A stretch of 8,687 nucleotides of DNA from contig JAIWNU010000178.1 in the NCBI GenBank assembly GCA_020216655.1, forward strand, positions 1 through 8,687, read 5' to 3'. Each line of letters starts with the position of its first letter. Position 1 is the stretch's first letter. Source of the DNA: Treponema sp. GTDB lineage: Bacteria; Spirochaetota; Spirochaetia; Treponematales; Breznakiellaceae. The notes below the pieces were generated by a model. It did no database searches, was not told where the DNA came from, and saw nothing but the letters and a program-made list of their open reading frames with translations. The position numbers were made by a program, and so were the translations under genes. This document shows, piece by piece, positions 1 through 6,387 of the stretch.

Positions 1-2
1 TC

Positions 3-341
3 CAAGCTTTAATAGAAAAGTTGAACCAGATTATTAGGGATAAAAATTATGATGCCTGGGTGCAGTATCTTAGCCCCGGCTACCTCGCAGAGTTGAGCGA
101 TCCTGAATTTCTTAAAAAAACATCCGAATCAACGCGGTTAAAAAACCAAAAAATTGTTTTAAATAGTGTTAAAGATTATTTCTTATATGTTGTCGTTCCC
201 TCCCGTGCAAATGACCGGGTAGACGATATTGAATTTATTGGCCAAAACAGGGTTAAGGCGTATACTATAACCAACAAGGGACAACGTCTCAGGCTGTATG
301 AACTTGAAAAAACAGCGGGGAATTGGAATATTGTAAACTAA
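3..341 (+). CDS. 3' part of an unrecognised protein gene, cut by the left edge of the window
   Basis: The reading frame is open from the first in-frame base (3) to the TAA at 339-341, so the true start lies outside the window. A TTG at 21 could be mistaken for a start, but the residues before it (QALIEK) continue the same helix-like sequence and no clear Shine-Dalgarno site precedes it. The visible 112 residues are mixed charged and aromatic, with an amphipathic helix at the front and an end of the type RLYELEKTAGNWNIVN. A tail of strands ending in a tryptophan is typical of NTF2-like or other small alpha+beta cone folds; that is only an impression. No catalytic motif or transmembrane segment is visible in this part. 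The gene lies 18 bases upstream of the HEAT-repeat gene, on the same strand and without a terminator between them, so the two are probably co-transcribed. The function is unknown. Confidence 0.75.
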   Translation, partial: QALIEKLNQIIRDKNYDAWVQYLSPGYLAELSDPEFLKKTSESTRLKNQKIVLNSVKDYFLYVVVPSRANDRVDDIEFIGQNRVKAYTITNKGQRLRLYELEKTAGNWNIVN

Positions 342-347
342 GGTTCC

Positions 348-354
348 GAGGAGG
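348..354 (+). promoter_or_regulatory. Strong Shine-Dalgarno site of the HEAT-repeat gene
   Basis: GAGGAGG lies five bases before the ATG at 360. It fixes the start of the HEAT-repeat gene and contrasts with the downstream operon, whose first gene has no such site. Confidence 0.8.
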
Positions 355-359
355 AAATA

Positions 360-1115
360 ATGGGTGCACAGTATCGATTTGGCGTATTGCTTATAGCAAG
401 TTTTCTTGTCTCTACCACTTTGTTTGCGCAGACCGCAAACAAGGGCAAGGAGCTTTCTGTAGAAGAATCCTATCTGCAGGAATCGGTGGAGCAGATGGTT
501 ATCCGTGAACAGGCCAGAGCCGACAGCAGGGATATGAAATTAGTGGCCCTGGAATATATCGGCGATGCTATTAAGGGCGGACGGGTCAATCCGGAAATTC
601 AAAAAACCCTTGAATTTCTTGCTTTGGAAGGTATCGTATACCAAGCTCGGGAAGGCGGTGTCGGAAGGCTTGTCAATAACTATCCCGATGTCCGAGCCAA
701 GGCAGCTCAGTATCTCGGAGAACTGGGTACCAAGGAAGCTAAAGACATTCTCGTAAAAGTAGTGTTGAGCGATCCTGAACCCATGGTATTGACCGAGGCT
801 ATTAAATCCCTGGGGAAAATAGCGATTAATGACAATGATGAAGTCACCACCGCTGTTTCTTGGATTGTTACCCGTTTTGACATTTTGAATCCTGATAACA
901 TTCTGGCCCTCTCTGCCCTGGAAACCTATGAAAAAATCGCCGAAAAGAATGGGGGAATCAAGGATCCTTCCGCAATTCGCACTATTATAAGAATTGCCGA
1001 GGGAAATTATATCCGCCCCGTTCAGGCCCGGGCCCGGGAGACCCTGAACACGTTGCGCAAATATACAGCCCAGCAGAATAATAAGGCTTCCGGTCAAACC
1101 TCAGGCCAGAAATAG
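360..1115 (+). CDS. Secreted HEAT-repeat protein, function unknown
   Basis: This 251-residue protein starts with a clear signal peptide: a short polar N-terminus, a hydrophobic core at about residues 8-22 and a likely signal peptidase I site after LFA (residue 23). No lipobox cysteine is present, so it is probably periplasmic or exported rather than a lipoprotein. The mature part is almost wholly alpha-helical. Residues 107-135 form a recognisable HEAT-type helix pair (NNYPDVRAKAAQYLGELG, with the Asp-Val-Arg and Ala-Leu-Gly pattern), and residues 138-155 and about 160-195 look like weaker repeats. The last 15 residues are a polar Gln/Asn/Ser/Gly tail. HEAT solenoids normally bind other proteins, so a scaffold role in the envelope is possible but inferred. 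It follows the partial upstream gene by 18 bases, and transcription ends at the terminator at 1199-1234. Confidence 0.85.
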   Translation: MGAQYRFGVLLIASFLVSTTLFAQTANKGKELSVEESYLQESVEQMVIREQARADSRDMKLVALEYIGDAIKGGRVNPEIQKTLEFLALEGIVYQAREGGVGRLVNNYPDVRAKAAQYLGELGTKEAKDILVKVVLSDPEPMVLTEAIKSLGKIAINDNDEVTTAVSWIVTRFDILNPDNILALSALETYEKIAEKNGGIKDPSAIRTIIRIAEGNYIRPVQARARETLNTLRKYTAQQNNKASGQTSGQK

Positions 1116-1127
1116 TTACTTTTAAAG

Positions 1128-1175
1128 TTGCGATTACGTGCGGTTGCAACCGTAAGCAGCCGCAAGCAATCGCAA
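1128..1175. repeat. Imperfect hairpin made of 10-bp repeats, in the HEAT gene 3' UTR
   Basis: Arms 1128-1147 and 1156-1175 pair at 18 of 20 positions around an 8-base loop: TTGCGATT with AATCGCAA outside, then TGCGGTTGC with GCAGCCGCA (one G-T wobble) inside. The right part also reads as three tandem 10-mers, CCGTAAGCAG, CCGCAAGCAA and TCGCAAGGCC (1150-1179). It begins 12 bases after the HEAT stop codon and is followed by the separate terminator, so it is not needed for termination. It has no T-tract. It may be a REP-like dispersed element or an mRNA-stabilising structure; copies elsewhere in the genome cannot be checked from this window. Confidence 0.6.
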
Positions 1176-1198
1176 GGCCAATTTCAAAAGGCTTAGAT

Positions 1199-1234
1199 GG
1201 GGATGTCCAATAAGTTGAGGACATCCCCTTTTTT
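1199..1234 (+). terminator. Rho-independent terminator of the HEAT-repeat transcript
   Basis: A perfect 10-bp stem, GGGGATGTCC (1199-1208) with GGACATCCCC (1219-1228), encloses a 10-base loop and runs directly into six Ts (1229-1234). It insulates the upstream genes from the DUF72-imuB-dnaE operon. An in-frame ATG at 1197 sits at the foot of this stem, which is a strong reason not to start the next gene there. Confidence 0.93.
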
Positions 1235-1239
1235 CGCCC

Positions 1240-1268
1240 TTGATAGCTATACAAATGTTAAGTATAAT
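1240..1268 (+). promoter_or_regulatory. Sigma70-type promoter of the DUF72-imuB-dnaE operon
   Basis: TTGATA (1240-1245, five of six consensus bases) is separated by exactly 17 bases from TATAAT (1263-1268, six of six). It begins five bases after the T-tract of the preceding terminator. Seven bases after the last T of the -10 box comes position 1275, the A of the DUF72 start codon, so the predicted mRNA has no or almost no 5' leader. Promoter strength and start site are inferred from sequence alone. Confidence 0.82.
1248..1266. promoter_or_regulatory. Dyad overlapping the operon promoter, possible operator
   Basis: TATAC (1248-1252) and GTATA (1262-1266) form an inverted repeat with a 9-base spacer. 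It fills the -35/-10 spacer and overlaps the -10 box, the position where a repressor would block RNA polymerase. Part of the right half-site is the -10 box itself, so chance is a real alternative. It does not match the LexA boxes I know from E. coli, Bacillus, alphaproteobacteria or Leptospira. Confidence 0.35.
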
Positions 1269-1274
1269 GATGGT

Positions 1275-2078
1275 ATGGGTATCGTACTGACAGGGACTTC
1301 GGGGTATTCCTATCATGAATGGGTTGGTCCGGTGTATCCTGAAGGCATAAAAACTGCTGAATATCTCTCCTACTACAGTACCTTGTTTCCTGCGGTGGAG
1401 CTCAATTTTAGCTACTACCGGATGCCGGAACAGGATCAGATAAAACGTATACTCGAAGAAAGCCAGCATCGATTGATATTTTCGGTCAAAGGTCATGAAT
1501 CACTTACCCATACCATTAATCCCGATTCCTGGCAGGAAGATGCGGCCCGTTTTTGCAAGGCTTTGGAGCCTATTGCCGAAGCGGGTAAACTGGGCGCGAT
1601 TCTGCTGCAATTTCCCTATGCGTTCCACTATGATGTGGATCGGCGGCGCTATTTGGACAAACTTCTCAAAGAACTTTGTTCTTATCCGCTTGCGGTAGAA
1701 TTCAGAAACAATCAATGGTTCAATAATCGGGTTATCGACGCTTTTCGTCAGCGTAACATATGCCTTGTATCGCTGGATATGCCTGCCCTCAAGGGGCTGC
1801 CCCCCGTACTGGATGTGGTAACCGCACCTTTTGCCTATCTCAGACTTCATGGCCGGAACGAACAAACCTGGTGGGGATCCGACGGAGCGGAACGATATAA
1901 CTATCTGTATACAGAGCAGGAACTTCAGTCCTTTGTGGAACGAATAGGGCTTTTGCTCCTCCACGCTGAACGGGTTTTTGTATTCTTTAACAACCATCGC
2001 CGAGGTCAGGCGGTGCAAAATGCCCAAAGCCTTCTCTCCTTATTGGAAAAATCAGGGATACCATGTACCGCCAGTTAA
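1275..2078 (+). CDS. DUF72 (YecE-like) TIM-barrel protein, first gene of the operon
   Basis: This 267-residue protein is a full-length DUF72 family member. Visible family motifs, in order, are GTSGYSYHEWVGPVYPEG (residues 7-24), AVELNFSYYRMP (40-51), FSVKGHESLTH (69-79), ILLQFP (109-114), LAVEFRNNQWF (139-149), YLRLHGRN (188-195) and VFVFFNNHRRGQAVQNA (234-250). Start choice: the frame is open back to an ATG at 1197, but that codon lies in the terminator stem and adds 26 unlike residues, whereas the family normally begins at MxIxxGTSG, matching the ATG at 1275. No Shine-Dalgarno site precedes 1275. The molecular role of DUF72 is not established. The fold is a TIM barrel, and I recall that structural comparison of the Thermotoga member (TM1631) suggested an endonuclease IV-like DNA-binding site. 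Its last 16 bases overlap imuB, so it is surely co-expressed with the polymerase genes. Confidence 0.9.
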   Translation: MGIVLTGTSGYSYHEWVGPVYPEGIKTAEYLSYYSTLFPAVELNFSYYRMPEQDQIKRILEESQHRLIFSVKGHESLTHTINPDSWQEDAARFCKALEPIAEAGKLGAILLQFPYAFHYDVDRRRYLDKLLKELCSYPLAVEFRNNQWFNNRVIDAFRQRNICLVSLDMPALKGLPPVLDVVTAPFAYLRLHGRNEQTWWGSDGAERYNYLYTEQELQSFVERIGLLLLHAERVFVFFNNHRRGQAVQNAQSLLSLLEKSGIPCTAS

Positions 2079-3307
2079 GCGAAAAGGCCCCCGGGATTGT
2101 ACACGTCAATGTCACCGGTTTTGCCTCGGCGGTAGCCATGGCGCGGGATACGACATTGCGTGATAAGGTCTTTGTGGTGGCCGAACCGCGGGCCGGTCGG
2201 GCGGTCCTGTTAGATGTGTCCCCCCGGGCTCGAGAAGAGGGTCTTATGCCGGGGATGGCTCTTGCGGAAGCGGAACGGCGATTTCGCGCACTGCAGGTTC
2301 TCCCCCCAGAACCGAAAATGCTTGAAAAAGCCAGCCAGGAAATGGTCGAAGCGGTCAAAGCATTTGCGCCCCTTATCGAATATGTGCCGGGGGGACACCT
2401 GTATCTGGATCTATCAGGCACCGAACGACTCTTCGGTCCGCCCCAGGATACGGCCCTCCGGATACGGCGCAACATTATTGAACGGCTTAATATAGACCCG
2501 GCCATGGCGCTGGCCCCCAACAAACTGACTGCCAAGGTAGTAACCCGCACGTTGCGACCCGTTGGATTTGCGGCGATCCGTAGAGATGAAGCGGCAGAAT
2601 TTCTTGCATGGCAGGATATTCGGCTTTTGCCGGGGGTCGGACCGGTTCTGCTGAAACTCCTGCATGCCGCGGGGGTCTATACCATTGGGGATCTGGCGGC
2701 GCTTTCGGATGCCGAAGCAAGCGTTCTTTTGGGGAAGCAATACAAAAAACTCCTTAATTCGGCCCGTGGGATCGATGCAGAACCGGTCCATGATTGCAGC
2801 CAAAGGCCCCCGTCGATAGAACGGCAACTATACTTTCAAGGAGCTGTAGCGGAACGAGAGGTGCTGCGGGGGAGTCTCATGGCCCTCGCGGAAGAAGCCG
2901 GCATGGCCCTGCGTCAGCAGCATTTGGCCGCCTGTGCATTGCGGCTCGAGCTCATATACGGTGACGGCGTCCGGCGGGTTGTCCGGAAGAACTTTCACAG
3001 TCCCCAATCCATGGATGACGCGCTGTATCAGGGAGCTGAAGCTTGTCTTAATACGGCCCTCGACCGGCGAGTGCGGGTCCAGATGATTGGGCTGCGGCTT
3101 GAACAGCTTGACCGGAACTATGGCGAACAGGACCTTTTTATCCCTGAGCACACGAATATCCGTACATGTCTTCAGAATACCCTGGATGCAAACCGCCGCC
3201 GCTTTGGCCCTGCCATTCTGGTCCGCGGAACTACCCTCTTAGCCCAAGGGTATGCAGGAGCCTTGCCCTTAGAGAGACCGAGAGGTTTACAGGCGGCTCG
3301 ACGATGA
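2063..3307 (+). CDS. imuB: ImuB-like Y-family polymerase homologue lacking catalytic residues
   Basis: This 414-residue protein has the Y-family layout: palm and fingers (about 12-170), helix-hairpin-helix thumb (LLPGVGPVLLKLLHAAGVY, 188-206) and little finger (about 250-350). The three DinB metal ligands are gone: the HVDMD motif reads HVNVT (Asp8 becomes Asn16), and the SLDEAYLD motif reads PGGHLYLD (Asp103 and Glu104 become Gly111 and His112). LYLDLSGTERLFG (113-125) is typical of ImuB, which is known as a non-catalytic clamp-binding hub for DnaE2 in lesion bypass. A clamp-motif-like EQDLF (355-359) precedes LDANRRRFG (374-382), an order also seen near the C-termini of Y-family proteins. 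The start ATG overlaps the DUF72 end by 16 bases and has a modest AGGG site five bases upstream. The stop overlaps the dnaE start as ATGA. A diverged DinB label would be the alternative, but polymerase activity seems very unlikely. The DNA is visibly GC-rich (37 of 60 bases at 2161-2220). Confidence 0.85.
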   Translation: MYRQLSEKAPGIVHVNVTGFASAVAMARDTTLRDKVFVVAEPRAGRAVLLDVSPRAREEGLMPGMALAEAERRFRALQVLPPEPKMLEKASQEMVEAVKAFAPLIEYVPGGHLYLDLSGTERLFGPPQDTALRIRRNIIERLNIDPAMALAPNKLTAKVVTRTLRPVGFAAIRRDEAAEFLAWQDIRLLPGVGPVLLKLLHAAGVYTIGDLAALSDAEASVLLGKQYKKLLNSARGIDAEPVHDCSQRPPSIERQLYFQGAVAEREVLRGSLMALAEEAGMALRQQHLAACALRLELIYGDGVRRVVRKNFHSPQSMDDALYQGAEACLNTALDRRVRVQMIGLRLEQLDRNYGEQDLFIPEHTNIRTCLQNTLDANRRRFGPAILVRGTTLLAQGYAGALPLERPRGLQAARR

Positions 3308-6300
3308 ACATACGGCTCGGTATCCAGACATCCTATTCTCTCTTGTATGGGCCGCATAATCCAGAAACACTGGTAGCTCAGGCGGCGTCCTATGGAACAC
3401 AAGCATTGGCAATTATCGACCGGAACAGTCTTTACGGACTTCATGAATTTCTTGAGGCCTGTAAAGAAAGAAATATACAACCCATTATTGGATGCGAACT
3501 GACAAGCAGCGCCGGATCGGTAATTGTTCTAGCTATGAACAAGAAAGGTTTTTCCCGGCTCTGCGAACTGCTTACCGCCCAGGGGCCATACCGTTCAAAG
3601 GGAACAGAGATACCTTTTTCTATTTTAGGCCCCCTTATTGTGAACGCAGCTGCAAGCCAGGGCATAGAGAGCCAGCCGGATCTTGCACTGGTTAGTTCCG
3701 AATCGGTGTGGCTTGAATACCTGATGGGGAAGGTTCCGATTCTCTACGGGGCCTGCGGGCCAGGCTGCCTTTCTGCAATAAGATGGGCCCGATCTCACCA
3801 GGTCCCTCTCCTGGCTATACAGAAGGCGGCGTTTCTCTCGGCGGAAGACTATGAAATCCATCGAGTGCTCCGTGCCATAGGAACAAACAAGACACTGGGG
3901 ACCCTTGACTCTGGGGACTGCATTACAAGCCGCGAAGTTATAGATCGGGTTCTGATGGACCAGCGGACATTCATCAACTTTTACCGTTCTTGGCCGGAGG
4001 CTCTTTGGGAGGCTGAAAAACTGGTAAACCAGATTCAAACCTCCGATCTCTTTGGCAGCCTTGTTTTTCCTGTTTATAAAACACAAGGCACGGAAAATCC
4101 TGAAGCCTTGCTGCGGCGCCTCGTTTTTGAGGGGGCAGAACAGCGGTACGGAGAATTATCCGACGCTATACTTGATCGAATCGAATATGAGCTGGGCATC
4201 ATTATTCAGAAAGGCTTTGCATCCTATTTTTTGTTTATGCATGACATCGTTTCCCTTGCGAACCGAACCTGCGGTCGGGGTTCCGGAGCGGCATCCATTG
4301 TTGCCTACTGTCTTGGGATTACCAACGTGGACCCTATCGCGTACCGGCTCTATTTTGAAAGATTCCTTAATTTGTCACGGATGGATCCGCCCGACATCGA
4401 TGTGGATTTTCCCTGGGACGAACGGGACCAACTGATCGAACAGGTTATTGAACGTTTCGGAAAGGCCCATTGTGCCCGGGTCGCAAATCACAACCGGTTT
4501 CATTTCCGTTCAGCCCTGCGGGAAACCGCCAAAGTATACGGTTATTCAGAAGTCGAAATATCCGCCCTCGAAGGGGAACTGCAAAAGAGGTCACTGGACT
4601 TGTCGGAACTAACCCAGCAAGCCCAATCTGAGTGGGCCGATGTGGTACGCATAGCCCAGCATCTCGAAGGGCTTCCTCGGGGCCTTTCTATGCATTGCGG
4701 AGGCCTGGTGATAACTCCGGAACCGGTAAGCCGCTATGCTCCCGTTGAAATGTCCGCCGGAGGTTTTCCTTTGCTTGCATGGGAAAAGGAAGGGACCGAA
4801 GCGGCTGGACTAGTTAAACTGGATCTCTTAGGAAATCGTTCCCTTTCAGTTATTCGGGACGCCCTGAAAAACCTCCTGGCCGATGGAATCGAAATAGACT
4901 TTCTACATAGAGATCCTACCCGGGACCAGGCGACCATAGACGCCCTTGCCCGGGGAGATACCATGGGGGTTTTTTATATTGAATCGCCTGCCATGCGCCA
5001 ATTGCAGAAAAAAACAGGCAGGGGAGACTTTGACCATATTGTGATCCACAGTTCGATTATACGTCCTGCGGCGAATCGGTTCATAGAAGAGTATGTGCGC
5101 CGTCTTAAGGGCGGAGCATACCAGGTGCTGCATCCGCGGCTTGAAACTATTTTGGCCGAAACCTACGGAATTATGTGCTACCAGGAAGATGTATCCAAGG
5201 TGGCGGTTGCACTGGCATCCTTTAGCGAGGCCGATGCGGATGGACTGAGAAAAATTATCGCGAAAAAAGCCGGAGGAGCAAAACTCGCCGCATATAAGGA
5301 TACATTTTATGCAGGCTGTATGGAAAACCAGGTTCCCTTGCCGGTAATTGATGAAATCTGGTCCATGATGCTGTCCTTTGATGGGTACTCCTTTAATAAA
5401 CCCCATTCGGCATCTTACGCCATGGTATCTTTCCAGTCCGCATACCTGCGGGTGCACTACCCTGCCTATTTTATGGCCGCAGTCCTCTCTAACCAGGGAG
5501 GATACTACCACCCGCTGGCATATATCAGCGAATGCCGCCGTATGGGATTAGTTGTGGAAGGTCCAGATATCAATACGAGCCTGTACCAGTATGTCGGAAA
5601 GGAAAATCGTGTTCTTATCGGCCTTATGGCAATTCAAGGGCTTGGAAAAGCCACAGCGGAGCAGTTGGTAGCGGATCGGGACAAATGGGGGCCCTTCAAA
5701 ACCCTCCAGGATGTGGCTAAGCGGCTCCGTATACCCCGGGACGAGCTTGCGGCCATGACCAGTGCCGGTCTTTTCGACAGTATCTCATCGGTAAACCGTG
5801 CTCTGCAATTTCGTATTTTGCTCACCGCCCAGTATAAAGCGACTGAGGCAGAGCTGTTTTCATCGACAGACCCTGGAATTTATGCCGGCTCCCCCGGAAC
5901 AATAGTTCACCGCCCTATCGATGAACCGCTTGTCCCGCAACAGCATAGAGCGTCGACACTGGAGGAACGTATCCAGGAATTTGAACAGCTGGGTTTTCTC
6001 CGTTCCGGGCATCCGCTAGACCTCTGGAACTGGGAAGCGGCTATGACTGGTAAAAGCAGGGTATATGCAAAGGACTTGCATAACCATATCGGACAGCGGG
6101 TCCGTGTTCTCGGATGGCCCATTACAAGGAAAGACGTCTGGACCCTGCGCGGAGAATCTATGGCGTTCATAAGCTATGAAGATGAAACAGCCCTGTATGA
6201 AACGGTCCTTTTTCCCCAAGTATACCAGAAATACCAAACCATGTTATTTGATATCCAGCCATTTCTTCTTACCGGTATTGTGACACAGCAGCAGGGGGCG

Positions 6301-6387
6301 ATCAGCCTGGAATTGGAACAGCTAGAAAAAATTGACAGCATGCGCCGACCCAAAAGGGAATTAAGAATTGCGGGGCACCGGCTGTGA
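3304..6387 (+). CDS. dnaE: DnaE-family DNA polymerase, probable error-prone (DnaE2/ImuC-like) partner of ImuB
   Basis: This 1027-residue C-family polymerase alpha subunit has an N-terminal PHP domain (about 1-200), the GRGSGAASIVAYCLGITNVDP motif region (324-344), catalytic aspartates in PDIDVDF (Asp364, Asp366) and VKLDLLG (Asp507), SFNKPHSASYAMVSFQSAYL fingers region (696-715), a helix-hairpin-helix (about 772-825), LGFLRSGHPLD (896-906) and an OB fold (about 930-1010). In the PHP domain the usual N-terminal HxH is missing (RLGIQTSYS), so nuclease activity is doubtful. It ends soon after the OB fold, so the C-terminal tau-binding domain of replicative DnaE is absent, and its length fits DnaE2. 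The reading frame is open back to 3166, but the 46 extra residues are imuB out of frame. The ATG at 3304 shares ATGA with the imuB stop and starts directly in PHP sequence. A second house-keeping DnaE must be assumed elsewhere; if not, this would be the replicase. Confidence 0.88.
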   Translation: MNIRLGIQTSYSLLYGPHNPETLVAQAASYGTQALAIIDRNSLYGLHEFLEACKERNIQPIIGCELTSSAGSVIVLAMNKKGFSRLCELLTAQGPYRSKGTEIPFSILGPLIVNAAASQGIESQPDLALVSSESVWLEYLMGKVPILYGACGPGCLSAIRWARSHQVPLLAIQKAAFLSAEDYEIHRVLRAIGTNKTLGTLDSGDCITSREVIDRVLMDQRTFINFYRSWPEALWEAEKLVNQIQTSDLFGSLVFPVYKTQGTENPEALLRRLVFEGAEQRYGELSDAILDRIEYELGIIIQKGFASYFLFMHDIVSLANRTCGRGSGAASIVAYCLGITNVDPIAYRLYFERFLNLSRMDPPDIDVDFPWDERDQLIEQVIERFGKAHCARVANHNRFHFRSALRETAKVYGYSEVEISALEGELQKRSLDLSELTQQAQSEWADVVRIAQHLEGLPRGLSMHCGGLVITPEPVSRYAPVEMSAGGFPLLAWEKEGTEAAGLVKLDLLGNRSLSVIRDALKNLLADGIEIDFLHRDPTRDQATIDALARGDTMGVFYIESPAMRQLQKKTGRGDFDHIVIHSSIIRPAANRFIEEYVRRLKGGAYQVLHPRLETILAETYGIMCYQEDVSKVAVALASFSEADADGLRKIIAKKAGGAKLAAYKDTFYAGCMENQVPLPVIDEIWSMMLSFDGYSFNKPHSASYAMVSFQSAYLRVHYPAYFMAAVLSNQGGYYHPLAYISECRRMGLVVEGPDINTSLYQYVGKENRVLIGLMAIQGLGKATAEQLVADRDKWGPFKTLQDVAKRLRIPRDELAAMTSAGLFDSISSVNRALQFRILLTAQYKATEAELFSSTDPGIYAGSPGTIVHRPIDEPLVPQQHRASTLEERIQEFEQLGFLRSGHPLDLWNWEAAMTGKSRVYAKDLHNHIGQRVRVLGWPITRKDVWTLRGESMAFISYEDETALYETVLFPQVYQKYQTMLFDIQPFLLTGIVTQQQGAISLELEQLEKIDSMRRPKRELRIAGHRL

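Noticed and set aside
1027..1038. Perfect 12-bp palindrome CCCGGGCCCGGG
   Set aside because: It lies inside the HEAT-repeat gene and arises from repeated GCC CGG (Ala-Arg) codons in QARARE; there is no sign of a separate function.
540..1097. Long open frame on the minus strand opposite the HEAT-repeat gene
   Set aside because: It lies wholly opposite a well-supported gene with signal peptide, Shine-Dalgarno site and HEAT motifs. Its own translation shows no domain and no ribosome-binding site was evident.
1197..1274. N-terminal extension of the DUF72 protein from the ATG at 1197
   Set aside because: The 26 codons would translate the terminator stem and the promoter, and DUF72 proteins normally begin at the GTSG-containing strand.
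4903..5511. 202-codon open frame on the minus strand inside dnaE
   Set aside because: It is the shadow of the conserved DnaE polymerase core; the translation has no recognisable motif.
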